Below, one piece after another: positions 25,146 through 34,997 of a stretch of DNA of 64,000 nucleotides (position 1 is the stretch's first letter; the number at the start of each line of letters is the position of its first letter). Both the position numbers and the translations under genes were made by a program. The stretch is from Semisulcospira habei. Its lineage: Eukaryota; Mollusca; Gastropoda; Semisulcospiridae. The DNA is taken from contig BTPG01000004.1 in the NCBI GenBank assembly GCA_036245525.1, positions 234,312,637-234,376,636 on the forward strand, read 5' to 3'. The notes under the pieces are model-generated. The model ran no database searches. It was not told where the DNA came from and was given only the letters and a program-made list of their open reading frames with translations.

Positions 25146-25370
25146 CAGTTTGTAATTGGGAGCATTCCGCTGCCGTCCATGCACCCTCCTACCAGACGCA
25201 CCCTCTGTGGCAGAGGCTGGGGGGCCATGATTCTGCAGCATAGATCCCGATGGGTTTGGACATCCTGCTGCCATCCGGCGCTGGGTGTGTGCCAGAAAGT
25301 CCTGAGCCGGTGTGACCAAAATGGTGTTGCTGAGAACATGTCCAATACAACCATGTAAACCAACTGACAT
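25146..25370 (-). CDS. Upstream coding exon of the recombinase-like gene
   Basis: The minus-strand frame ends ...HGRQRNAPNYKL exactly at a consensus donor (CTG/GTAAGT, last exon base 25146). It joins in phase 0 to the exon beginning LANGAWDG at 23950. The frame is open from an ATG at 25368-25370, but the true 5' border is uncertain: a TTGGACATGTTCTCAG at about 25329-25344 could be an acceptor, and a SINE-like repeat begins just beyond 25378. The peptide is Gln/Ser/Pro/Gly-rich and has no domain that I recognise. I trust the donor and phase match more than the start. Confidence 0.6.
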
Positions 25371-25377
25371 TTTGAAT

Positions 25378-25940
25378 CAGATTGATTGTACATTGCTTAA
25401 CGTCCCGACAGCCACTAGGCTTTCTCAGGACGTGCCTGCACTGCTTGTGAAAAAACCCCACCTAAACAGAACATTGCCATGTATGTCGCCTGCCGGTCAA
25501 ATACGTTAACTCATTCTACCCCAACACCAAAATCCTTAAATTTTGCCCCTGTCCTCTCAAGACTGCATTGCAGTGCAGGGCACAGATCGACCATGATAGT
25601 TCAAGGGAGATGCCAGAATAGCTTGGCGCCCGTAGGCGCCAAGCTATTCTGGCATCACCCTTGAACTATCATGGTGGATCCTTATCCTGCCGTTGTGTGT
25701 GGGGTAGAATGAGTTAAATAAACCTAACACATGGGGCCAAGACATAAAGCTAAGACCATTTAGCAACACACATCCAATATCAAGAGCTACAGGCAGTGCA
25801 GACAGTAGGGAGAGTTTTAAAAAGGCAAATACAGGTGAATGGACAAAGGGTAGACAGAAACACATGCATGCCCCAGAATTGAGAGAAAAACCCACCCTGT
25901 GGGGCTGACCAGGGTGACCCTGAGAACTAAAAACTGGCAA
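25378..25940 (-). mobile_element. SINE-like interspersed repeat, split by the TTAA element
   Basis: 25378-25505 and 25718-25940 are the reverse complement of 41694-42078: both carry the tail GATTGATTGTACATTGC (in this orientation), GACGTGCCTGCACTGCTTG, and CACCCTGTGGGGCTGACCAG. On the minus strand it ends in (CAAT)n, as in tailed SINEs and short LINE 3' ends. The MITE at 25506 separates the halves. Confidence 0.82.
25506..25717. mobile_element. Palindromic TTAA miniature transposon (copy 3, intact length)
   Basis: 212 bp with perfect inverse ends (TTAACTCATTCTACCCC at 25506, its inverse to 25717). Inside is a foldback core with GCGCC at the centre. The empty paralogue at 41950-41965 reads, on the other strand, CAAATACATTAAATAAACC. 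Here the same flanks surround TTAA...TTAA, which confirms the target duplication. It lies in the opposite orientation to copies 1 and 2. Confidence 0.93.
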
Positions 25941-26763
25941 TACAGTAAAAAGCGATACTTCAGTTGCACATTCCTAAAGACCTGTTTGTGGACGTTCGTT
26001 CTTCGAATCGCGAGGCAGTTTTGCGAACGAGGATTGAAATCTGGCGCCATTTTTGTTTTTAAAAAAAAAAGTCAACTGATACTGTGCATGCATGTGGCAA
26101 GTTAACACGTCAGAAAAAAAAGAAAGAAGAAACAAAATCGCGTGGCAGATTGACCTTGTAATGGGGTTATTGAACGAATTCCTTTCATTGAAGAAGAAAG
26201 CTTTTGTTAAAATCGTGGGGTTCTATTATCATTTACTACAAGACTCAACGGTCAGGCCCGGAGCGGCCGAGAGGCCGAAGACACGTTTGAAAGCAGACGC
26301 CTTATTTTTCTGGGCCAAACGGGTACGGGGATTGGAGGCATCTCTCAGTTAAATAACTGCACTGAACAAGTACATTTGGGCGTGCTCTTAACTAAGAAAT
26401 ATTGCATAAAGTACCTCTGCAAATGCGAGAGAATGACCGGTGCGTCAGTTGGAGACGAAAGACGTTTAAGCAAGGGAAGCAACTCCGTTCATCGGTGTTG
26501 GACCAATCAAATTGATCTGAAAACACTCCGGCCGCTTCCGTGTCCACACACAGGCCCAGGGCATCCCTGAAACACAACGATGAAGTAAATCTGTTAAAAT
26601 GGGCACATCGTATTTTGATATTTTTTTCTGAATTTTGAATGAAAGATAATACAGAAACAACCCTCAGAAAAAATGGGTGTCTGATCTGGCCACCCAGAAT
26701 TTTACACAGACCCAGATTGCATAAGGATGGTAAAGAAAGTAACCCATTTTAGTCATTTGGTGT
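25941..26763. other. Unassigned intergenic sequence
   Basis: No exon, RT motif or repeat recognised. Contains short poly(A) runs (26059, 26113) and one CpG-rich patch near 26253-26285. Confidence 0.45.

Positions 26764-26831
<68 letters not shown>
26764..26831. repeat. (CA)n microsatellite
   Basis: About 66 bp of uninterrupted CA dinucleotide. Confidence 0.98.
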
Positions 26832-26833
<2 letters not shown>

Positions 26834-26999
26834 GGGTAAAAAGTTAATATGTACATGAATGAAAATGAAATAATAATTCTAATCAAAAGCAAAAATGCGA
26901 CACACACACGAACGCAAGGGTTCGACGCGCAGACAGGTATACCAATGCGCACCTGCCAGACATGACACACCACATGTAACATGTAGCTGAAATAGTATT

Positions 27000-28010
27000 T
27001 TATCTACTTCTAGGATATTTCAGCAGTTGTGTCCTGAACGTTTTGACTGAAGAGGCTGCTCTAATATCTGCGGGAATCGTGTTCCAAATCTTAGCTCCTG
27101 AATAAGACAAGGATGTCTTATAAATATCTAGACGTGGCATGGGCACTACCAGATTGTTTCCTGGTGCTCGACTAGACCTGTGAGCGAAATGAAATATATT
27201 AGTGAGATAGGTTGGCGTTTCCGAGCGTGTAATTTTGTACACGAGTATCAGCTTGTTGTAACTAAATTGCTGCTCAAGTGGCAGGATATCTAGCAGCTTG
27301 AATTTGTCGTCAGTACTTATGACTTCTGTAGATCTATCAACAATTAGTTTTATGGCCCTTCTGTGGAGCGAGTTCAGCCTTTTTAAGTTTGCGTCACTAC
27401 TGCCGTCCCAAACAGTGGAGACGTAATCTAAATGTGGCTGTATATAGGCACAATAGAAGAGCTTCCTTGTTGGTTCATCAGTGAAATATCTCAATTTTGA
27501 TAAAACGAATAAATTTTTAGATACTGTTTTACATACTTTAGTTATGTGACTTTGCCAGCACAACTTGTCGTCTATGATGATACCAAGCACGCGCTGTTCT
27601 CTGACTTGTTCAACAGGCTGGCCATTAAACGAGAGCATAAGGCGAGACGGATTCAGCTGATGTTTCTGCCTGGTTGTAATTAACATACACTTAGTTTTAT
27701 CAGGGTTCGGTATCATGGAATTGTTTTTACACCATTCAGATACATCGTTCAAGCTTTTCTGTAGTGACTGAGTCATACAGGTTACATTTGATGATTAAAT
27801 GTCAAGTGTTCCATCGTCAGCAAAGAGGCTGCAAGTGACATTGGGGTCAGATATATGTAAAGGAAGATCATTGATAAAAATAGAAAACAATAATGGGCCA
27901 AGAATTGACCCTTGTGGTACCCCGTGCTGTATCACCCCTTCTACTGAGTTTGTTCCATTTACAGACACGTATTGTGTACGCCCGTGCAGATATGATGTAA
28001 AAAGGTGGAG
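27000..28010 (-). mobile_element. 5'-truncated Jockey/CR1-type LINE, RT palm to C-terminus (one nonsense codon)
   Basis: The minus-strand reading begins [12 protein letters not shown], passes [20 protein letters not shown] and the catalytic FADD box, hits a TAA at 27795-27797, and resumes in the same frame (SSNVTCMTQSLQ...) through the thumb/C-terminal region (LGIIIDDKLCW, HLDYVSTVWDG, LNSLHRRAIKL) to a stop at 27000. Only the single in-frame stop separates the two open stretches, so this is a fairly young copy. It is related to the element at 50080-52125 (shared GVPQGS.LGPLLF.IFIND and FADD context). Confidence 0.9.
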
Positions 28011-28349
28011 AGAGGGAGGGAGCTGGGAGAGTTTCTGGTGAGTGCCTACCAGCATGGCTTCCGTTTTGTCGTCGTTCAGTTTCAGCTTGTTTGCTGTCAT
28101 CCAGTTTTTCACATCTTCGTAGCAGTCAGCCGTGCGAGTCAGTAGTGACTGAGTGTTGTCGAGTTTGTCTTTGTCTAGCAGTTGTGAGTCGTCAGCGTAG
28201 AGGTGGTGGTGTATGCGGTGAGACTGGATGATGTTGGACAGAGGAGAGGTGTAGAGTGTGAAAAGGACCGGGCCCAGGACGGACCCCTGTGGGACTCCGC
28301 AGGAGAGCGTGACTGGTTTGGAAGAGACGCCGTTGATGGTAACGGACAT
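28011..28349 (-). mobile_element. Fragment of a different LINE (L2/CR1-type RT palm)
   Basis: Reads [20 protein letters not shown] then HLYADDSQL, then [20 protein letters not shown] and a [15 protein letters not shown] end that fuses in frame with FTSYLHG of the next element at about 28010. It has its own YADD box, so two RT palms lie in a row. Its upstream border at 28349/28350 abuts a copy of repeat 'P'. The type matches the C-terminal LINE tails at 15089 and 36345. Confidence 0.85.
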
Positions 28350-28555
28350 GGTGAGACCCGTCTATGCATACTAATTTGGATGACCCACAGGATAGGTCAA
28401 GGGTCACAAGAGGTCGGAAAATGTGTGGAAAATGCCCATTTTGGATAGAATTGTAGTTTTTATCAAAGTTTTGAAAAACGTTCGAAAGAATTTGGTACGA
28501 CAAAGGTCGGGTTCCTGGTGAGCTTGGGCGGGGAAGATATTGTGTCAAGTGAAGG
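28350..28555 (-). repeat. Repeat 'P' module, reverse orientation
   Basis: The reverse complement carries CAAATTAGTATGCATAGA and GGGTC(A)CC-type phrases matching the ~170-bp modules at 35107-36050. Confidence 0.7.
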
Positions 28556-28943
28556 ACTGGGACCCTAGGGAAGTTATCCTAGAAGTCTTACTTGGTTTTG
28601 AAATAGGGCTCGTGAAGTTCCCCGCGTTGCCTAGGAACGTCGGCGCGTCAGCCGCCATCTTGAGAGGATGCCATAGTCTTAAGATAGTAGCGAAGTAGTG
28701 TTTCAACACGTTTTTCTTCACGTTTCTTCCTCTTTGGAAACAAACAAAAACAGATTCTGGTGAGCGGTTTCCTACTATCACCCGACCGTTCCTTGGGGAT
28801 CGTTTTATCCTAACTATCTATGCATGTGACTCATGAACAGATATAAACCGATATAAGGGGAGTTTTACTCGCTGGCTGCAAAGAGGTACACCATGGCGAC
28901 AAACATACAAGTGTTCTACGTCATTCCTACAACGTGTCCATCT
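28556..28943. other. Unassigned sequence with a weak gene-start candidate at its end
   Basis: Mostly anonymous. Near the gap, an ATATAAGG-like box (about 28852) precedes a well-placed CACCATGGCG (ATG at 28893) that opens MATNIQVFYVIPTTCPS before the N run. This could be a promoter and first codons, but 17 residues with no homology that I recognise is thin support. Confidence 0.25.
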
Positions 28944-29443
28944 NNNNNNNNNNNNNNNNNNNNNNNNNNNNNNNNNNNNNNNNNNNNNNNNNNNNNNNNN
29001 NNNNNNNNNNNNNNNNNNNNNNNNNNNNNNNNNNNNNNNNNNNNNNNNNNNNNNNNNNNNNNNNNNNNNNNNNNNNNNNNNNNNNNNNNNNNNNNNNNNN
29101 NNNNNNNNNNNNNNNNNNNNNNNNNNNNNNNNNNNNNNNNNNNNNNNNNNNNNNNNNNNNNNNNNNNNNNNNNNNNNNNNNNNNNNNNNNNNNNNNNNNN
29201 NNNNNNNNNNNNNNNNNNNNNNNNNNNNNNNNNNNNNNNNNNNNNNNNNNNNNNNNNNNNNNNNNNNNNNNNNNNNNNNNNNNNNNNNNNNNNNNNNNNN
29301 NNNNNNNNNNNNNNNNNNNNNNNNNNNNNNNNNNNNNNNNNNNNNNNNNNNNNNNNNNNNNNNNNNNNNNNNNNNNNNNNNNNNNNNNNNNNNNNNNNNN
29401 NNNNNNNNNNNNNNNNNNNNNNNNNNNNNNNNNNNNNNNNNNN
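28944..29443. other. Assembly gap (500 N)
   Basis: Exactly 500 N. The right flank enters satellite sequence in mid-unit, so the array edge is inside the gap. Confidence 0.99.
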
Positions 29444-32405
29444 GCAAAACTATGTCTTGTGCCCTCTAATGCTTATAATTTATAAATATGAAAATGCTTT
29501 CTAAACACATTCATAACTGTTTTATGTGGCACTATGCCGTCCGTCATAGATTTAGAGACTAAAAATGGCGTACGGACTGGACTCAAAGCATCTTCTCAGA
29601 CAGTGTTGGAGGTTTCAGACAATACTGTCTTATGGCAAAACTATGCGTTGTGCCCTCTAATGCCTATCATTTATAAATATGAAGATGCTTTCTAAACACA
29701 TTTATAACTGTTTTATGTGGCCCTATGCCGTCCGTCATAGATTTAGAGACCAAAAATGGCGTACGGATTGGACTCCAAGCTGTTTTTCAGTCAGTGTAAG
29801 GGGCTTCAGACAATACTGTCTTATGGCAAAACTATGCTTTGTGCCCTTTAATGACTATCATTTATAAATATAGAAATGCATCCGGAACACATTCATACCT
29901 GTTTTATATGTTTCTATGCCGTCCGTCATAGGTTAAGAAAGCAAAAATGGCTTGCGGACTGCCTCCAAGCTGCTTCTCAGACAGTGTAGGGGGGTTTCAG
30001 ACAATACTGTCTTATGGCAAAACTATGCGTTGTGCCCTCTAATGCCTATCATTTATGAATTTAGAAATGCATCCGAAACACACTCATAACTGCTTTATTT
30101 GGCCTTATGCCGTCCGTTATAGGTTAAGAGACCAAACATGGCGTAAGGACTGGCCTCCAAGCTTCTTCTCAGACAGTGTCAAAGGTTTCAGACAATACTG
30201 TCTTATGGCAAAACTATGCGTTGTGCCCTCTAATGCCTAACATTTGTGAATATGGAAATGCTTCCTGAACACATTTTTATAGGTTTAATATGGTGCTATG
30301 CCGACCATTTTGCATTTAGAGACAACAATGATGTACAAACTGGCCTCCAAGCTGCTTCTCAGACAGTGTAGGGGGGCTTTAGACAATACTGTCTTATGGC
30401 AAAACTATGCGTTGTGCCCTCTAATGCCTATCATTTATGAATATAGAAATGCATCCGAAACACATTCATTACTGTTTTATATGGCCCTATGCCGTCCGTC
30501 ATAGATTTAGAGACCCAGAATATCGTTCGGATTTAACTCCAAGCAGCTTCTCAGACAGTGTAGGGGGTTCAGACAATACTGTCTTATGGCAAAACTATGC
30601 GTTGTGCCCTCTAATACCTATCATTTATGAATATGGAAATGATTTCTAAACACATTCATAACTGTTTTATATGGCCCTATGCCGTCCGTCATAGATTTAG
30701 AGACCAAAGATGGCTTTTGGACTGGACTCCAAGCTGCTTCTCAGACAGTGTCGTGGGGCTTCAGACAATACTGTCTTATGTTAAAACTATGCGTTGTGCC
30801 ATATAATGCCTATCATTTATGAATAGAGAAATGCATCCGAAACACATTCATAACTGTTTTATATGGCCCTATGCCGTCCGTCATAGATTTAGAGACCAAA
30901 AATGGCGTCCGGACTGGACTCTAAGCTGCTTCTCAGACAGTGTAGTGGGCTTCAGACAATACTGTCTTATGGCAAAACTATGCGTTGTGCCCTCTAATGC
31001 CTATCATTTATGAATATAGAAATGAATCCGTACCACATTCATAACTGTTTTATATGGCCCTATGCCGTCTGTCATAGGTTAAGAGACCAAAAATTGCGTA
31101 CGGATTGCCCTCCAGTCTGCTTCTCGGACAGTGTAAGGGGGCTTCAGACAATACTGTCTTATGGCAAAACTATGTCTTGTGCCCTCTAATGCCTATAATT
31201 TATAAATATGAAAATGCTTTCTAAACACATTCATAACTGTTTTATGTGGCCCTATGCCGTCCGTCATAGATTTAGAGACTAAAAATGGCGTACGGACTGG
31301 ACTCAAAGCATCTTCTCAGACAGTGTTGGAGGTTTGAGACAATACTGTCCTATGGCAAAACTATGCGTTGTGCCCTCTAATGCCTGTCATTTATAAATAT
31401 GAAGATGCTTTCTAAACACATTTATAACTGTTTTATGTGGCCCTATGCCGTCCGTCATAGATTTAGAGACCAAAAATGGCGTACGGATTGGACTCCAAGC
31501 TGTTTTTCAGTCAGTGTAAGGGGCTTCAGACAATACTGTCTTATGGCAAAACTATGCTTTGTGCCCTTTAATGCCTATCATTTATAAATATAGAAATGCA
31601 TCCGGAACACATTCATACCTGTTTTATATGTTTCTATGCCGTCCGTCATAGGTTAAGAAAGCAAAAATGGCTTGCGGACTGCCTCCAAGCTGCTTCTCAG
31701 ACAGTGTAGGGGGGTTTCAGACAATACTGTCTTATGGCAAAACTATGCGTTGTGCCCTCTAATGCCTATCATTTATGAATTTAGAAATGCATCCGAAACA
31801 CACTCATAACTGCTTTATTTGGCCTTATGCCGTCCGTCATAGGTTAAGAGACCAAACATGGCGTAAGGACTGGCCTCCAAGCTTCTTCTCAGACAGTGTC
31901 AAAGGTTTCAGACAATACTGTCTTATGGCAAAACTATGCGTTGTGCCCTCTAATGCCTAACATTTGTGAATATGGAAATGCTTCCTGAACACATTTTTAT
32001 AGGTTTAATATGGTGCTATGCCGACCATTTTGCATTTAGAGACAACAATGATGTACAAACTGGCCTCCAAGCTGCTTCTCAGACAGTGTAGGGGGGCTTT
32101 AGACAATAATGTCTTATGGTAAAACTATGCGTTGTGCCTTCTAATGCATATAATTTATGAATATAGAAATGCATCCGGAACACATTCATATCTGTTTTAT
32201 ATGGCCTTATGCTGTCCGTCATAGGTTTAGAGACCAAAAATGGCGTAAAGACTGACCTCCACGCTGCTTTTCAGTGTAGGGGGGGCTTCAGACAATACTG
32301 TCTTATGGCAAAACTATGCGTTGTGCCCTCTAATGCCCATCATTTATAAATATGGAAATGCTTCCTAAACACATTTGTAACTGTTTTATATGGCCCTATG
32401 TCGTC
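29444..32405 (+). repeat. ~191-bp satellite array, second block (inverted orientation)
   Basis: About 15 units in the same orientation as 10159-12891, with landmarks CTATGCCGTCCGTCATAG and CAGACAATACTGTCTTATGG. 29444-30390 is repeated at 31164-32110 (1720 bp = nine units) with only a few differences, again a higher-order repeat. The duplicated stretch begins right at the gap. The array ends at about 32405 after 'ggccctatgtcgtccatca'. Confidence 0.96.
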
Positions 32406-33071
32406 CATCACTTTTCTCGGTGTCCCGGGATTACGTCCCTTGGCGAATTGCCTATTTTTGGTATTTTGTCATGATCGGTATATCATACTTTGGCTGCTAA
32501 GATTGTTGGCTGCTCTCTGCTGGCTGCTAAGATAGTTGGCTGCCCTCTGCTGGTCCATGGAAATGATTTAGCGCTGGAAAAAGTTTGATCCCCTGACAGG
32601 GGATCTAATTGTTTGTCCAGCACCGAGTTATGTCCCTTGGTGTGTGCAGTGTAAAGAGCTACCAGTGCTCGCTTCATCTTCGTTATGAGTAACGTCATTC
32701 ATACCCTGACGACCACAACAAAACAGTACAAGGGCGTTCATGCTTCTTTTATTTAAAACAAAAAAATGTCACGGGTAAAACGCTCAAAACTCCTCTATAC
32801 ACCGACATTGTCACACCAGCTAAATAAACTGCCATGGATAAAACCTTTCCAACATTGTGCATACGCCATCACGACCACCGATACGGACGTAAAGGTAACA
32901 GGTAAAACCACCGACTCAGGCGTTGCAAATACCTGACACACACTGTAAAAGACGTCAGGTGCACGAGTACAGCAGAATCCGCTGTCCTGAGCAACCACCT
33001 TTTTTGGCGACTGACAAAAGAACGGTCTTAAAAGACAGGTGCACTCTCAAGAGAAGGCTCGAAGGGCAGAA

Positions 33072-33129
33072 AGTTAGTTATTTGGATTTAACGCCGAGCA
33101 GGCGACTAAGGCCATCTCACGGCGGTGAC
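33072..33129 (-). mobile_element. Short SINE tail copy
   Basis: The reverse complement of this ~58 bp is nearly identical to 53558-53617: CACCGCCGTGAGATGGCC, TTAGTCGCCTGCTCGGCG, TTAAA(T)CC and an AACT repeat tail. Probably the 3' end of a tRNA-type SINE family. No duplication is visible around this copy. Confidence 0.7.
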
Positions 33130-33254
33130 AAACAGTGTCACCTGTCATTAAAGACCATCATTTAGGTGGCGACAGTCACAGCTACAGCCACAGTCACAGC
33201 TACAGCCACAGCTACCCAAATGACGGTCTTTAATGACAGGTGACATTTACAGCC

Positions 33255-33354
33255 ACCCAAATGATGATCTTTAATGCCACGTGATATGTGTGTGGTCATT
33301 CAACACCCAAATGATGATCTTTAATGCCACGTGATATGTGTGTGGTCATTCAAC
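33255..33354. repeat. 50-bp tandem duplication
   Basis: Two perfect 50-bp copies beginning ACCCAAATGATGATC at 33255 and 33305. Confidence 0.92.
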
Positions 33355-33442
33355 ACAGGTTCTGCTGTATAAGTGATCACAACCACGTTCCTTTCACAAG
33401 CATCGACAATGGTATAAAAACACACCGCAAACCACCCTGTAA

Positions 33443-33803
33443 CAACTAGCCTGTGCAAACTAGCCTGTACAAACTAGCCTGTACCAACTAGCCTGTACCA
33501 ACTAGCCTGTACCAACTAGCCTGTACAAACTAGCCTGTACCAACTAGCCTGTACCAACTAGCCTGTACAAACTAGCCTGTACAAACTAGCCTGTCACTAG
33601 CCTGTACAAACTAGCCTGTACAAACTAGCCTGTATAAACTAGCCTGTACCAACTAGCCTGTACAAACTAGCCTGTACAAACTAGCCTGTAACTAGCCTGT
33701 ACAAACTAGCCTGTACAAACTAGCCTGTACAAACTAGCCTGTAAAAACTAGCCTGTACCAACTAGCCTGTACCAACTAGCCTGTACAAACTAGCCTGTAT
33801 AAT
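33443..33803. repeat. 15-bp minisatellite
   Basis: About 24 units of ACTAGCCTGTACAAA/ACTAGCCTGTACCAA, with two shortened units near 33591 and 33688. Confidence 0.97.
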
Positions 33804-33879
33804 ATCTACTGTGAACAATCCTGAGAGACAAATATCACTGCATGAATCCCTTCAGTGCCAGGAAACTGAAAAATGGCCA

Positions 33880-33937
33880 ACTGCAAGAGACATAGAGCTT
33901 GGCTCATGAGGATCTATGTCTTTTGCTGACCTCATTC
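33880..33937. mobile_element. Small foldback element, deleted copy
   Basis: Inverted GCAAGAGACATAGA...TCTATGTCTTTTGC. Ends match the longer foldback at 43572-43656 (GCAAGAGGCATAGATTCTCA and inverse). Most of the loop is missing here. Confidence 0.6.
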
Positions 33938-34275
33938 ACATCTGTGTTTCTGATGTAGAACAGACATCAGGCTTCAGAGATGCATGTTTTGCATGTCCAT
34001 GGCCGTGAAGGGATATAAATTGCAATAAATTAGTACGCAGCTGGTGAAAAATGTACACAGGTCACAAAATGTGAGTATTGAAAACACTGCGAACTACCCT
34101 GAAATCTCACAGGGAAAAACCCGGAGTGGCAAAAACATAAAAAGTGTTGCACCACTTGTAAGAGATGCTGGCCCCTGATGGATGCTGTACAAGCGTGACA
34201 GCGAAGCAAAATACACGTGGGTCTATGTCAGCCATTGTTGGCCTGTACACAAGAAATGCTCCTGATGCAGGTTAT

Positions 34276-34280
<5 letters not shown>
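33938..34280. other. Unassigned spacer
   Basis: No gene or repeat recognised. Confidence 0.4.
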
Positions 34281-34337
<57 letters not shown>

Positions 34338-34365
34338 ACACACACGCACACACACTCACACACAT

Positions 34366-34420
<55 letters not shown>

Positions 34421-34440
34421 CACACACACACACACTCACA
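34281..34440. repeat. Compound (CA)n microsatellite
   Basis: CA dinucleotides with interspersed TACACA, GCACAC and CTCACA variants. Frames through it (His-Thr or Val-Cys runs) are artefacts. Confidence 0.98.
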
Positions 34441-34544
34441 TCACTGCGAAGCGCAGACCCGCATGTTGCCATAAGCACAGCACTGCACTGGCTAATGTAG
34501 GCCCAGTGAGCTTGTGTTTGCTGGGGTGTTACTTAGGATAGGTG

Positions 34545-34825
34545 AAGAAGTACCAAACGGAGAAAGAAACACGCTTAGAAAAGACGGGTACAACACAATT
34601 TATTAATATTTCTGGTAAATACCCTTTGTCAAAATAGACAAACAAACAGAGAGATTAGCCGCTACTTATCTTCATTCGCAGAAAGAATGCAAAATAAGAT
34701 AAGTAGCGGCTAATCTCTCTGTTTGTTTGTCTATTTTGACAAAGGGTATTTACCCGAAATATTAATAAATTGTGTTGTACCCGTCTTTTCTAAGCGTGTT
34801 TCTTTCTCCGTTGGGTACTTCTTTG
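34545..34825. mobile_element. Near-perfect 281-bp palindrome (foldback MITE)
   Basis: Two arms of about 128 bp, from AAGAAGTACC (34545) and its inverse GGTACTTCTT (34816-34825), pair almost completely around a ~24-base loop (about 34673-34696). I see only about three mismatches, for example CTGGTAAAT against ATTTACCCG. Long near-identical arms mean recent origin or strong constraint. No obvious target duplication. Likely a foldback transposon, though a duplicated-inverted artefact is possible. Confidence 0.85.
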
Positions 34826-34997
34826 CATTTTACACGCTTGGCAGTCAACTTTTTGGTCTGGATTGCTTTTAGGATAGGCGAGTATATGAACACACAAGCT
34901 TCTCTATAGAGAACCACCCTTAGTGGCAAAAAATGGGGACAATCATGTATTGAGTCATGTGTATTGTAAACAGAAAAGGCAAAGCCATTATGGCTAA

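Larger units (their letters stand above)
32406..33442. other. Mixed intergenic sequence
   Basis: Holds a short duplication of TTGGCTGCTAAGAT-type phrases at 32490-32555 and a run of CAGCTACAGCCA-like hexamers at 33176-33218. No exon recognised. Confidence 0.5.

Noticed and set aside
34223..34500. Cys/Val-rich or His/Thr-rich small proteins
   Set aside because: Readings of a (CA)n microsatellite.
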